DNA of 64,000 nt, from the NCBI GenBank assembly GCA_028622995.1, contig JAJQJQ010000003.1:4774001-4838000 (forward strand). The letters run 5' to 3'. The DNA comes from Panagrolaimus kolymaensis. Taxonomy: Eukaryota; Nematoda; Chromadorea; Rhabditida; Panagrolaimidae. Numbering within the stretch: position 1 is the stretch's first letter; each line of letters opens with the position of its first letter. Position numbers and translations under genes: made by a program. This document shows positions 23,412 through 35,707 of the stretch, piece after piece. The notes below the pieces were generated by a model. The model made no database searches, was not told the DNA's origin, and worked only from the letters and a program-made list of their open reading frames with translations.

Positions 23412-23770
23412 TTAAAGCAAGATGAATTTGAAGAAAACAAAGTTTGAACAAACTTTGAAAAATTGCTATTTTGTCAATAACTTGCAGAATGCCAATAGGC
23501 TTCGCCATATTTATAAAATTAAAAATCGTTTGATTCTGATATCATTTTCTACCATATATTTATATTTTATATTTATTGTCTTTAAATTTTTCTAAGACGT
23601 TGGATTCTGCTAAAATATACTCTTTAGTTTGTGATTTATTAACAAGCCTCTGCTTTTTCAAGTTGTCAATCCATGGCTTTTGTAAACATGTAAAGAGCCT
23701 ATTGGAGAATTCAAAACCTTTATTATTTAAAATGCAAAAATTCTATTAATTTCAACAACAAAAAGAGATT

Positions 23771-25148
23771 TTACTTTTCTAGAACCCATTGTTTAATAAT
23801 ATGATGAGCAATAGCACCAGCAGGCGGGATGTACTTCAGCACTTGTCTAGTCTCTGCATTGGGTTTATCAATTCTAATTTTTCGAAGACTTGGATCAGAA
23901 ATAACCCGATCAAGAGCTTCTTTAACTTGTGCACGACTAAACCATTGAGCCTTTTCTAATTCATCTGGAGCAATATCTATTTTATCTTCCATATTTGCCA
24001 CAGCTCTAAAGGCAGTCATCAATGAACTATTTGGCATTGGCCATGGTTGACTCATATTTAATGCTTTAATATGATAAGAAAAAATTCCAACTTCTTCAGC
24101 AATTTCACGTCGTGCTGTTTCTTGTAAAGATTCACCAGCCTAAAATATTTTGAATTTGAATTATCTTTGAACAATTGGAATAAAATTTACCATAGCAAAT
24201 CCAGCCACACATGTAAAAACCGAACCAACACTTCCTCGATGTCTAACTAATAAACAGTTTTCATTGCTTGCATCAGTAATTAAACAAATAGCCACAGGAG
24301 AGATCTAAAGATTAACGCATAATGAAATTTGTTGTAACTTAAATATACCGTAGGATAATATACTCTTGCACACCTCGCACATGTTGCTGACATTTTTGAA
24401 GGGTGTGCCTTTAATGGTGCTGCACAAGTAGGGCATCTTCGATAAATCATATGCCATCGATAAAGAGCTTGGAACTGAAACAACTAGGTTTTACATATGT
24501 AGGACATAAATAAAATGGAAATATACTCGGGCTAAAAGATTTCTTTGTTTTTCACTTCCTAGTGTCAGCATTGCCATTCTTAAATTTAAAAATTTTCCAC
24601 CTAACGAAGCTCCAAGTTCTTGACGAAGATCTTTGATTGAAATTCCGCTTTCAACTGGAGGTTGCATTGTACGAACAGCGCAACCAAAAAGCGCTCGCTG
24701 AAATTTTTTTTAAGTTAGGATTTAAAAAATTTAAATCTTACATAATCATTATAATGTTCTGTAGGATCTATAACATCTAATAAAACAGAATTAAGTATGC
24801 CTATCTCTAAACCATAATCAAGCAATTTTGTTTTCAGCTCTGTAAAACGATTTTGTAAAAATAGCAAATAATTATTGTAAAAAATTAACCTTGATAACCA
24901 CAAACAGCAAGTTCAGGTAGATGAGAAGCGCTTGAAGAAGATGGCTTAACTATCAATGGCTCTTTATCAACCATAAGCATAAAATGTCCTCTCTCGAATT
25001 CCATTTCGATTGCAATTTCACTTTGTTGCCAAAAATCAAATTGACGTACTCGATTAACATAATTATTTTTATCGTTTGAACAAAACCTTGTTGATAAAAT
25101 TCTTTTATTAAAACACCTTTTTGAGATTAATCTTATACCATTAATCAT
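23771..25148 (-). CDS. NADH diphosphatase, Nudix family (NUDT13-like)
   Basis: Six minus-strand exons (25148-24890, 24839-24742, 24697-24527, 24474-24349, 24304-24191, 24139-23771) give 378 residues in frame. A zinc ribbon (Cys190, 193, 208, 211) precedes the Nudix domain. The Nudix box at 253-275 fits GX5EX7REUXEEXGU exactly (REIAEEVGI core), and SQPWP at 286-290 is the NADH-diphosphatase signature. It should hydrolyse NADH (or related dinucleotides) to NMNH and AMP. The N-terminus (MINGIRLISKRCFNKRILST) is basic and amphipathic, favouring mitochondrial NUDT13 over peroxisomal NUDT12, and no ankyrin repeats are present. An acceptor CCTTTAG lies 6 nt before the ATG and looks like a trans-splice site. 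It lies 279 bp downstream of the SLC38A9-like stop codon. Confidence 0.9.
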
Positions 25149-25427
25149 TGATAACTAAAGGATAAAAATAAATAAATATGTATATTAAAAGCAACTAAAA
25201 AAAGAAATAAAAGAAAGTGGTTTACTACCGTATGTCACAAGTCCCAAAAATAAAATTAAAAATAAAACTTTATTGAAACCGATAGATTAATTAACAAGAT
25301 AGAAATTTGGAATGTAAAAAAAATTAAGGCACAACAACACAAAAAATTTAACCCATAAAAACAATTGGCAATAAAAAAATAATTAAGCTCTCTAATTGTA
25401 ATCTGGCTTTTTTCCATGCTCTTTAAT

Positions 25428-27691
25428 TTAAACGACAAATTGAGATATCAAATTCAAAATGCCCAATAAAATGATGATACCGTGGAGACCTATTTGTAAT
25501 TTAGTAAGTTTGCCTTGAATTTGAAGTCGTCTAAGATGGACGATGCATGGAAGTGAGAAAATATAAACAAGTCCCGATAAAGACCCAACATAACTGAAAT
25601 CGAACATGTTTGCTGAATAAAAAAAAATATTAAATTTACCGTAAAATGCTTCCAACATATGGGTAAACGATGGCAAAGAATACAGCAATCGAAACGATTC
25701 CCAAATTTAATAAACAAACCCATCCCAATCTAAATATTTAAATTACAATGACAAATTCAGAAACGAAATAAATTTCAAACCCTGGATAAACATCGCCTTT
25801 GAAAAGATAACTTAATTGGGCTCGAACTAAATACATTAAAAGTGGAAGAACGGTAATCATTTGAAATAATAAAAACACCCGAGCTGCGGCACTCATAACA
25901 TCACCGGTACCAAAATTATTTAAAAAATTATCTGATATGCATGATCGATATGTAGGAAATGCGGCATAAAACATAAACCCAATAAAAATATAACAAAATG
26001 CTGAAAGAATATATCCAATGCTGAGATCTCGAGCCTATAATAAAAAAGATATATTTTTGAGGAAAAATATTAAAAGGAATAATTATTACATTATTTTCAG
26101 GACGTTTTTGATTCCGTAAAATTGTTAAGATAGCGTTATGAATAAAATATGATAAAGCTAATGTTCCAGTAAGAGCCGGGAATTTGAGATTGTACACTAA
26201 AAAATGAAATAAATAAATAAATATTATTTGAGTTAATGTGAATAATAACTTACCTGCAGCGTAATTAGGTGAATGAATATCCGAAAAATTCAAATTAAAT
26301 CCACATTCCATGGCTTTGGAAAATGTAAATATGAGCAAGTATAAAACTGAAACAGTTCCAAGAACATTGAATTTTGTGAAAAATGTTGGAGATTTAAAAT
26401 TCATAAGAGGAAATGTCAAAATGCCGAGATAAACCGGTACAGTGCCCTTAAAAATATACGTTTTTAGCAATATTAAATTTTGGAAAAGAACAAACTCTTA
26501 GCTTCCATAAATTATTATAGCTAAACCAAGATGAATTTTTGCTATCTGCTGTGTCTCCCAATAAATTTGTAACTTCATCGTTCCATTGATTATCCAAATA
26601 CCCGAATGGTTGAGAATGTAATGACGCTGGCGTGGGACAATAAACATCGCAAGTAAAAGTTTTATTTGCCATTATTGGCAATGTTGTACTATTTGGTTGT
26701 AATGATTCTAAAATCACCAGAAATAATTAATTATTTTCGTCAGAATATGTAAATTACCGTAAACAATATTTCCAGTATAAAATAAGAAATTTGACATTAA
26801 AACCCAATAAACAATTACACCTCCAACTAAAGTAATAATCGAAAAGAAAACAGATATATATTCACCGGGTTTTCCCCAAAAATAACGGCATACATCTGAG
26901 AAATCAGCTGTGGCACTACTAACATCCAATGCTAAAAAAAAGTAATAGTAATGGAAAAAATTTAATCTAAAACTTTACTTAATCCTTGTGGACTTTCAAC
27001 AACCCGATAAGCAGTATAAAATGCAATAAAAGCCATAAAAAGCATAAGAAAAATTCCAAGTCCAAGACCTGCTTGATAAAGAGCCCATGGCATTGCTAAT
27101 AAGCTTGTTCCCATCATTGTATTCCAAATTGAAAAACTACAATAACAAAATCAAGAATAAAATTTGAGAATCTTATAATATTAAAAGCTTACATTGTAAC
27201 AATACTTCCTTGTTTTCCTTCTTGATCTTTAAAATCGTCAAAAGGCAAAACAGAAAAAAGCATGGATGGAAAAACGTGATCTGGCATTACCTATAAAATT
27301 TCCATAAATTATAAGAATATATGAAACTTTAAAATTTACCAAAGTTGTTCCTCCAGGATCAAGCCGACTAAATAATCTATATCTAATAGCCATATTATGA
27401 TCTCGATGATAATCTGCAAGGGAGGCTGTATCTTGATTCGATGATTGTAAAGATGCTTGTGAAGCATGCCGATCAAAAATATATGGCCTTCGACGTGGTT
27501 GATCTGGTAATAAAAATGAAGGGGTTCGACGTTGTTGAGTCGTAACTAATAAATGATCAACACTAAATTAAATTAAATTAATTTTATGCTTATTTTTTTA
27601 CTATGACTAACCTTCGAGCAATCGGAAAATCATCATCATGATTATTTAGTTCCGCTTCTTCTCGCTGTATCATAGCTCCATAAGACGTCAT
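25428..27691 (-). CDS. SLC38A9-like lysosomal amino-acid transporter
   Basis: Eleven minus-strand exons (27691-27612, 27562-27340, 27290-27193, 27136-26979, 26931-26758, 26707-26496, 26446-26254, 26196-26090, 26034-25781, 25729-25640, 25593-25428) join with consistent phases to 584 residues. A soluble N-terminus of about 135 residues precedes an eleven-helix AAAP-type transporter. The first helix carries WNTMMGTSLLAMPWA, the distinctive SLC38A9 motif. A luminal loop between helices has three NxS/T sites (NST, NKT, NSS). In mammals SLC38A9 senses lysosomal arginine and activates mTORC1 through Rag-Ragulator with its N-terminal tail. I infer the same localisation here. An acceptor TTTCAG lies about 10 nt before the ATG. 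Confidence 0.85.
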
Positions 27692-28435
27692 ATTTTAATC
27701 TGAAACTACTACCAAAATAAATAAAAAATTAAATATTAGGTACAATATTTTTCTGTAAAAAGTATTGATAAAAAAAGGAAATAAATTATCAACAATCAGC
27801 GTATCGTTAAAAGGAAACTGTCTGGATTATTATTCACAATCTTTTTTGACCTGCGACCGGTGAAAAGAAAAGCATGCACTCAATTGGCTGAAGCAAAAAG
27901 AATGGCTGCTGCCGATGCATAATTGTTGTTTTCGGGGTGCGTAATCGCCACAAATATGTGCTGATTCAATTGTTTTTAAATTTTATTTCTTGCCTTTTTT
28001 CTTTCTTTAATTTTTGATCACTGCAAATAATAGACTATATTTTGTGATATAATAGCTTCCAGATTTTAACAAAAATAGTGCATAAAATTTATTTTAGTGT
28101 AAGCATATTGTTTTTTTGAGTCTTATGGCGAATGTGCAAGGCTAAACAGCAGCAGCTGTGGCTGTCTTCGTCCACTTCTTCGATTTATGTTTGTCCGTCA
28201 ATTTTTCAGCGCTTTTTTCAATTGTTTCTTTTACATATTTTAAATTATCCCTATGATGATTTGCTTTTTATTTTAAATTGTCCTTAAAAAAACAATTATT
28301 TGGTCCGTTACTTAACTGACTTTCCATTTTTTAAAATTAATCGATCGAATTTTTTTTTTTGATTTTGTTTTCCACCATTTTCTCTTGATTCAAACTGTTT
28401 GAGTGAGTGAAAGTATTAGTCATTTTTCAGCAAAG
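27692..28435. promoter_or_regulatory. Divergent promoter interval, SLC38A9-like (-) and CapZ alpha (+)
   Basis: The only sequence between two divergent starts, 744 bp, so both promoters must lie here. T-rich/AG acceptors suitable for spliced-leader addition sit at both ends (TTTCAG on the minus strand near 27700, TTTTTCAG on the plus strand ending 28430). No other element recognised. Confidence 0.5.
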
Positions 28436-29421
28436 ATGATGCTCGACAAAGATACCAAACGTCGAATTTATGCCGATATTCTTAAACAAGCTCCACCAGG
28501 CGAATTTAATGCGGTATTTGATGATGTTCGAACTATGAATAATGATATTCCCCTTCTCGATGAACAATGTGAAACAACCCTTGTTGATTATAATCATGAA
28601 AACTTTATAACTGCATCCCATACTGATATCAATGATGTTTGTCTTATTCCCTTCTTTTTTATATATATTTCCTTTCTAAATATTTATTTATTTTAGACTC
28701 TTCTCACAAAATACAACCTTGTTAATGAAGAAGAACTTCATTACATTGACCCAAAATCAAACAAAATTTTCTCTTATGATCACGTTGAAAGAAATGTTCG
28801 AGATGTTTTCCCTAACAATCAACATGTTGATGCCGATCTCGATGCTTGGCGAGTTGCTTTACAACTTCAATTAGACCATTATGTTGGAGAGCATTATCAA
28901 AAGAATGGTCTTGGTTGTGTTTATATTTATGAAGGTAATGCAGTTATATGCATTGGTTCACATAAATATCAACGTCGCAATTGTTATAATGGTAGATGGT
29001 GTTCACAATGGACCATTCCCCCATTTTCAACCAAACGCACCACTCATGCTGTATCAGGAAATATTAAAGTTTTAACTCATTATTATGAAGATGGAAATGT
29101 TCAAATGAATTCAAATAAACATTTCACTTTAAATGTTGCATATCCGGTATATCCTTACTTTTTTCTTTTTTCCATTGATTTACCAATTAAAATTTTGTTT
29201 TGTAGACTGATGTTAATGCTGCTGCAAAGGAAGTATTAAAATTTGTTACTGAAGCAGAAACATCTTATTTGGTAAATATGCAAGAAAAATTCAGTACTTT
29301 CTCTGATCAAACTTTCAAATCATTGCGTCGTCAACTTCCCGTAACTCGAACTAAAATGGATTGGGGCAAAGTCCACACTTATCGCATTGCTAAAGATATG
29401 GCAAATCCACCACAATATTAA
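28436..29421 (+). CDS. cap-1: F-actin-capping protein alpha subunit (CapZ alpha)
   Basis: Three exons (28436-28636, 28697-29146, 29206-29421) give 288 residues, the usual size of the family. The C-terminal signature block LRRQLPVTRTKMDWGK with the trailing amphipathic tentacle is present, as are central family blocks such as DHYVGEHYQ and GRWCSQWT. The protein pairs with CapZ beta to cap actin barbed ends in the cytoplasm. The start is the first ATG after the acceptor TTTTTCAG ending at 28430, five bases upstream, which looks like a trans-splice site. An upstream in-frame GTG at 28403 lies before that acceptor and is unlikely to be used. Confidence 0.95.
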
Positions 29422-30385
29422 TTTAATTTATTTTAAAAACATATGCTTTATTTTACTTTTTTTCTTATTTCTTATGTTTTTATATTTTTTTAATAATTTT
29501 ATTATTACACAGTTAATATTAATTGGCACCACAATTGTTTTTATTTATATTATATTTTCTTGCCTTTTCGTTTCTTCCATTTTTCACCGACGAAAAGCCT
29601 TTTTCTTCTCTGCCGTTGATTATTATTATTATTTTCTATGCCGACCGACTTTTCATTATTATGTGCTTTTAAATAAAGAAAATTCCAGTTTTTTGTTTAT
29701 ATCTTTTTTGGCATAGCCATTAACCAATCTACAATAAATTTTTAGTCTTGCCTTTTTGTACAAAAAAAAGCTTTGGCTTTTAGCCTGCTTTTCATAAAGC
29801 ATTTTTAGAAGAAAAAAACAAGCTATAAATTATAACAATATTGTTTCAAAAAAAAACAATGATTGAAGAAGTATTTTAGTTATTGGAATGCAAAAAAAAG
29901 ACAAGTCTTATTGAGCTGTATTCTTTTATTTCTCTTCAAAATGTCAGTTTTTCTCCTCCTATGCAAAAAAAAAAGACGAACCACTGCTCTCAGCTGACTG
30001 ACGGCTGGCTTGCTTGGGGTGAAAAAGAAAAAAAGAAAAAAGAAAGCAGCACATATTCACGGAGAACCTTGGACGAACAATATAATATACCCATGTGATG
30101 AATTTTGATCGAATAAGTGTGAATAACCTCTCTTAGTTTAAAACATTATTATAATAATTTTTCTTAAAACTAAAAGCAAACATTAAAGGTTCCATAAAAT
30201 TTGTAAATTTGCGTTAATAAAAGTCGTTTTCTTCTAATTTTTAAAAAGGTAGCATTGATTTTTTTTTTGTTGCTTTACGCGTTTTTAACAAATCATTGAT
30301 TATATCTTTTTATTAATCAAATTTTTTTCGGGTGATTTTTTTAGTGCATTGTCAACATCAAACAACTTTTCTTCTATTCTTTCTC
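29422..30385. other. Spacer between CapZ alpha and the first YPEL gene
   Basis: About 960 bp of T-rich sequence. No convincing gene; open frames at 29387-29716 and 29883-30098 are low-complexity and unrelated to known families. The downstream gene may be trans-spliced. Confidence 0.55.
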
Positions 30386-30923
30386 ATGGGTCGTCCATTC
30401 CTTGAATATCTTGACGACTCAGGTGGAATATATGAATGTCTAAAATGTTGTGCGTGTTTGACAAGCATAAAACTTTTAATTTCAAAGCAATTCAGAGGTA
30501 AAAATAAAAATATAAATGAAAAATGAAAATTTAGTAAACCCCCTTTTTTTCAGGCTCAACTGGAACGGCATATCTTTTTAAAAATGTTATAAATGTATAT
30601 TTAGAAAAAGCGGATGTTCGCGATATGACTACTGGCAGGCACATGGTCCGTGATGTCCATTGTTTTAATTGCAATGTAAGCTATTTTTTTTTGCCTGCCT
30701 TTTTTTCTTTGTGTATGTGATAACGAGGCTTCAGGAAAAAGTTGGTTGGTTTTATGATATGGCATATAAACTCGATCAAGAATATAAAGAAGGATGTTAT
30801 ATCCTTGAAAAAGCTTTAATAAAAGAAACAAAGAGTTTTCGCGATGGTGCCGCATTAAGATTTACTCAAGTTTCAAGCGGCTCGTCATCCGATGATAATG
30901 ATAAAGATGATATCACTGTTTAA
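30386..30923 (+). CDS. Yippee-like protein, YPEL5 type (copy 1)
   Basis: Three exons (30386-30497, 30554-30675, 30735-30923) give 140 residues. It has the Yippee zinc-binding fold: the first Cys pair CLKC near residue 20, the second CFNC near 76, and the core TGRHMVRDVHC followed by GWFYDMAY and YKEG. The MGRPF start and the TGRHMVRDV core match YPEL5 rather than YPEL1-4. YPEL5 associates with the CTLH/GID ubiquitin ligase in vertebrates. The tail is Ser/Asp-rich and differs from copy 2. This copy is the more diverged of the two, with an unusual CACL after the first Cys pair. Confidence 0.85.
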
Positions 30924-31396
30924 TATTAAAAAACCCCTTACAATACCCATATGGCTTTCAACTTTAACATACATTTAAAAATAATAATATTCCATTAAAA
31001 AACCTGCCTTTTTCTAAAAATATTCTTACAGTAATCAATCAATCACTTTCAAACATAGTTTTGGCTAAAAAAATTATCTTATGTAAATTTATGTACTTCT
31101 TAATCCTCTTCTCTAGTTCTTGGTGATTAGACAAAAAAAATCAATCATATATACATACATTCATTGCTTTTTATTATCTCTCTCTATTTCTCTCAGGATC
31201 TGATATAGTTTAACATTGCCTTTAAAATTTATTAAAATTATTATCTTTGTATAAAATATACATAAATTTTTCAGTAATTTGTGAATTTAATAACAACAAA
31301 AGATTGTTACTTCGTTTAAATCGAAGCTTGTACTTTGATAAAAAAAATTTAATTTCTGAATTAATATTTGAATAATTTACAGTACAAAAAATAAAG
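30924..31396. other. Spacer between the two YPEL genes
   Basis: 473 bp, AT-rich, holding the copy 1 3' UTR and the copy 2 5' region. Nothing else recognised. Confidence 0.5.
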
Positions 31397-31864
31397 ATGG
31401 GTCGACCATTTTATGAAAACCATGGTGGACGAAAAGTTTTTCAATGCAAAACTTGTCGAGTATATTTAACAAATCAAAAGGAAATGGTATCACCTCATTT
31501 TCGTGGAGCCACGGGGGCTGCTTATCTCTTCACCAAAGTTGCCAATATCACACATGGAGAAATGCAACAAAGAAATATGATGACAGGAAAACATTATGTT
31601 CGAGATGTTCATTGTAAAGCTTGTGATGCAAAACTTGGATGGATGTATGAATTTGCAGTGGATGAGGAGCAACAATATAAAGAAGGTTTGCACAAACCAA
31701 ATTTTTTTTGAAGAAAGTTAAAAATAAAAATTATTTAAGGAAAAGTCATTCTCGAAAAAAATTTGATTAACGAAGTTGTCTCACAATCCTATCAAATGCC
31801 AAGCCCTCCAGATTCCATTTCATCAGAGGATATGAGCGCCGTCAGTTCAATTACCATAACTTAA
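31397..31864 (+). CDS. Yippee-like protein, YPEL5 type (copy 2)
   Basis: Two exons (31397-31685, 31740-31864) give 137 residues. It has both CxxC pairs (CKTC, CKAC), the block FRGATGAAYLF and TGKHYVRDVHC, and LGWMYEFAV with YKEG. This copy is closer to canonical YPEL5 than copy 1. It lacks the intron that copy 1 has inside the Yippee core but shares the intron just after YKEG-type sequence, though the positions differ slightly. The ATG follows an acceptor TTTACAG by 14 nt, suggesting trans-splicing. It lies 473 bp downstream of copy 1 on the same strand, a tandem pair. Confidence 0.88.
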
Positions 31865-32488
31865 TAATTATTAATACATTGTAATCTTGTTTTTTTATTA
31901 TTATTAATATTTATAAAATAATTATATTTGTTTTGAACCCAGTGAATCCCATGATGACGACATGTATAAAGAGTTTATTCTTTTTTGAGAAACGTTATTT
32001 ATAAAAATCATTGGTTATTGGCCAATTTATATCTTTCGTAATTGTGTGGTATTGATTAAAAATTCAATGCATTCACTGAGTCTCAGCTCCTGTTGAAACG
32101 AACAGTTTGAAAGCTGCATGAATGAAAAGTTTTTTTAGTTTCATTGGGTTTTTGCTTTTTTGCATTTTTTAATAAAATCATTCAATTTTTGATTTTTTCA
32201 AAGGCCTTAGAAATTGTTTTGGCTTCAAAGTTTGTATTTTTGGAAGGTTAAAAATATGATTAGTATACTCGCGATTTGATAAGATATACTCTTTCAAATC
32301 TAAGCTTGATTCTTGCAGCGACAATTTGAAAATAAAAATAGCTTTTTTAATAATTGCATTTTCTTGAAAATACTAGTAATTTGTATCATTATTTTCGCCT
32401 ATAAATACATTTATTGTTCCGAGTTTTTAATAATCTGACATCCCCTATTTTATTACAACCATATTCTTTTTAGCAGACAGCTTCCTCG
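31865..32488. other. Spacer between YPEL copy 2 and the OTU gene
   Basis: 624 bp of AT-rich sequence with no supported gene. It ends in a CTTTTTAG acceptor about 15 bp before the OTU start codon, a probable trans-splice site. Confidence 0.5.
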
Positions 32489-34479
32489 ATGACTGTATTA
32501 GCTCCAAAAGTCAAGAAAAGTAGCCATCGAGAAAAAAGCGAACGCAACAGGTTTGTGTGTGTCATTAGGAAATTCTTTAAATCAATTTTTATTTTTATAG
32601 AACTGCTTCCAATAATGCTGGGTTAACGAGTACATCAGAAGCTGCAAAAAATGGAGCTTCACTTTCTCGAGTTATCGATCCCAAAAAACCACATTCTCAT
32701 CCTTCTGTCGTCTCACGATCAGCCGTCGTCGATAACAAAAAATTAATTAAAAAACAAATTATTGATAAACCTTCTTCAAGCAAGCAACCATGTTTTTCTA
32801 AGCCTGGTTGCAGTGGCATAAATTCTGGTAAACCTTCTTCAGCTTATCCAGTTGGTTATAATTCAAATAAAAAGGATGAATCAAATGAAACTTGCAATTC
32901 TGATGACGAATATGGAAGTGGATTTCTTAATGATGAGGTTAGTAGCAAAAAATAAATTCCAAACAACTCTAAAATATTTTTTTAGTTAGAAAGTCGCTTT
33001 GCTCAACGATTATTTGATGTTCGAGGTCTTCGAATTCAAGAAGTAAAGGGTGATGGAGCTTGCATGTTTCGAGCTGTTGCAGCTCAAGTTTATGGTGATG
33101 AAGAAAAACATTTGGATGTTAGATTAAATTGTATTGAATATATCGCTCGCAATCGAGAACACTTTTCACAATTTATTACTGAAGATTTTGATGCTTATCT
33201 TACTCGCAAACGTCAAGCAGATCTTCATGGTAATCATGTTGAACTTCAAGCCATTTCTGAAATATATGGAAGGCAAATTGAGATTTATGAATATGATACT
33301 AGTAAGGATTTAACAATCCAACAAATGTAAATTTTATAATTATTTTAGAACCCGTTATAACTTTCCATCCAATTACTGTTGAAGCGAATGTTGTGGGCGA
33401 ACATCCACCTCTTATGCTTTCCTATCATGGCAATGTCCACTATAATTGTGTCGTAGATCCATATCATCCTGTAAATGCCCCAATTAATCCCATAGTCTTT
33501 ACAAATTTAAATACAAATATGCATGAACGCATTTCATATAAAAATGCTGTAAATGCTTCAGAAGTTACTCATATTGAAGAACAAATGTTAAATGATAAAT
33601 TAAAAATGACTGATTATGAAGGGACTGATCAGGATCTTACTCAACAAGTATGTCACTTCAAGAATCAAATAATCATGGAGTCTTAACTATTTTTTCTCGT
33701 TTTTGTAGATTGCCAAAGAATCATACATGGATTATATTCGATCCCTTGAACGTAGAGAAGAAAAGAAAAATAAACCAAAAGAAGAAATCGGTCATGAAAA
33801 TAAAAAAGATCAACAACGCAAACATGTTACACCACCTCCTCCAATTAGCAATTTGCTTCCAGATTCCAAGGATTTTCTTGATCGAATGAGTGTTAGCTCA
33901 GTTAAAAAAGTAATGGGAACTTCAACTGCAGCTAAACGAGGATCATCTTTTCCTGATTTATCTTCGGATCAAACTGAAGATTTTGCTGAGCCTAAAATAA
34001 AAAGAAACGGTAAATCTTGTTTTTCACTCCCTTTTAATTCAGAAATTTTATTTTAGGTTCCTCCATTTCTTTGCCAAATATAAACACCGAATTTGGCAAA
34101 AGTTTATATTGCAATCAAGCATCTTTGCTTAAATCAATTTCATCACCAACATCTCTTTCATCCCAACAACCCACATGCACCAAAACTTTATTAAATAATA
34201 CTTCGGGTAAAACTGAGCTTACTGTAAATGATAATATTCAAACAACTATCTCGAACAATGAACAAAAATCACCAGCAACTGAAGTCCCTTCTTCAAAACC
34301 AGCAACATCACTTTATGAAGAATTATTAGCTATTACTGTTTTTGGTGAGAGCAAACTTTCCAATCCTGTAGTTAATAATCCTCAACTTGATTAATTTTTT
34401 AGATGATGATGACGAAAGTCAATCCCTTGCTCAAGCTTTGGCTCTTTCACAACAAGATTATTTCAGTAATTTGAATTAA
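32489..34479 (+). CDS. OTU-domain deubiquitinase, OTUD5/DUBA type
   Basis: Seven exons (32489-32550, 32601-32937, 32986-33301, 33349-33647, 33709-34009, 34057-34344, 34403-34479) give 559 residues. The OTU domain spans about 134-280. It has the catalytic loop KGDGACMFRAV (Asp156, Cys159) and the catalytic-histidine strand NVHYNCVV (His269). A central HGNHVELQAISEIYGR segment is characteristic of OTUD5. A ubiquitin-interacting motif lies at the very end (DDDDESQSLAQALALSQQ), also an OTUD5 trait. N-terminal and central linkers are disordered, Ser- and Lys-rich. In mammals OTUD5 cleaves K48/K63 chains and regulates interferon, chromatin and mTOR signalling. A similar cytoplasmic/nuclear role is inferred here. 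Confidence 0.92.
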
Positions 34480-34845
34480 AAAAATGCATTTGATTGCTAT
34501 GATTTTGATATGGCTTTTGACTTGTACTTACATACTTTTTAGTGCTATCTTTCTTTCTTTTATTGATTGACATTATTTGTTTTGAACAAAAAATTTTTTT
34601 AGCGTTTTAGCTATATAATGTCATGTTACTTTTATAAAAAAATATACATACATAGAAAATTGTTTTATAAAGATTTTATATTATTTAAATTTAAGCTTAC
34701 AAACATTATTCTCAGATATGAAAGATTCTAGGAATTTCAGCATTTTCTATTTATTAATTATTAAAAATTGTTTCCATGTATAAACAAAAAAAATATATAG
34801 CGGCAGTATAAAAAAATATGTTAGAAGTGTAATTATGAAAAAAAT
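34480..34845. other. Convergent 3' spacer
   Basis: 366 bp between the OTU stop (+) and the membrane-protein stop (-). It holds both 3' UTRs; no gene seen. Confidence 0.55.
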
Positions 34846-35707
34846 TTAAACAAGCAGTTCCTTACGTGGCAGAGGAGTACTTCTCCCCGGCATGGTCTCA
34901 TTCCCACGAATTTTATCTTGTAGTTCTTCATCCGATGTGTCTAAATCAGTTTGAACTTGTTTATCGATAATTTTTTTGTTTGTTTTTGCTTGACGAGGTG
35001 TTTTTGATTTTGATGTTGAAGCCGAAGATACGGGCGAAGGCGAAGAACTCAAAGATGATTCAGGTCGTTGTTGTGCGTCAATGGTGATTTGCGCCATTGG
35101 TTGTTTGTCACTTTTTGGTTTCTGACCTTTGTTGGGGCTTTCAACATTTTTGGTAGTCAATAACATTTCTGGCGGCGGAAGGTTGAGAGGTGTTTTCGGG
35201 ACTTCAACTTGGCGTTGCAATATTGGTGGTGATTGTGGCTGTTGATTACTTTGTTGCTGTGGAGGAAGACTAATACGTTGTTGAGGTTGTTGAATCGTAA
35301 TCGGATGATTAGCCTTTTCAACATCTATTTTCTTGGAACTTCGAAAACGCATGCAACCAAAAATAAGTAAAAGGCAGCAAATGCAAATAGTAATAAACAG
35401 AATAATGAGAATCAAAATCATGAGAATTAAAAGAAATATGTTGGTAATTTTTATATCAGTGTTATCAGCCTAAAAATTGTATTAAAAAGGATTCTGCCTA
35501 CAATTCTAAATTTACTCTATTGTTGAAATAAAGGGTTGCTGCACTTATTAACTTCGCTATTAATGTCCCATTTTCAGTAACATTAATGATAATATGATTA
35601 GCAGGAGGTTGGATAGGAACATGAATGTCACTCCCTGAATCCCATGCATCAACAAAATCACATTTAACATAGAAACTTAAAATCAAAAGAAATATCAACA
35701 TTTTCAT
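34846..35707 (-). CDS. Unknown single-pass membrane protein with Pro/Gln/Ser-rich tail
   Basis: Two minus-strand exons (35707-35516 and 35469-34846) join through a 46-bp intron to 271 residues. A signal peptide (MKMLIFLLILSFYVKC) is followed by a short ectodomain of about 55 residues with possible N-glycosylation (NVT, NGT). A membrane segment rich in Ile/Leu/Cys lies around residues 76-100, then a basic stop-transfer (MRFRSSKK). The cytoplasmic tail of about 165 residues is rich in Gln, Pro and Ser and ends RKELLV, which fits a class II PDZ-binding C-terminus (hydrophobic at -2 and 0). I do not recognise the family. The start is taken at the first signal-peptide Met; the frame extends further upstream without a better start. 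Confidence 0.7.

Noticed and set aside
23438..23458. Short palindrome CAAAGTTTG/CAAACTTTG next to the transposon
   Set aside because: Nine-base arms outside the TTAA duplication; too short to interpret and not part of the element.
28403..28435. Upstream GTG start for CapZ alpha
   Set aside because: It lies before the TTTTTCAG acceptor that probably receives the spliced leader, and the ATG at 28436 gives the family-typical N-terminus.
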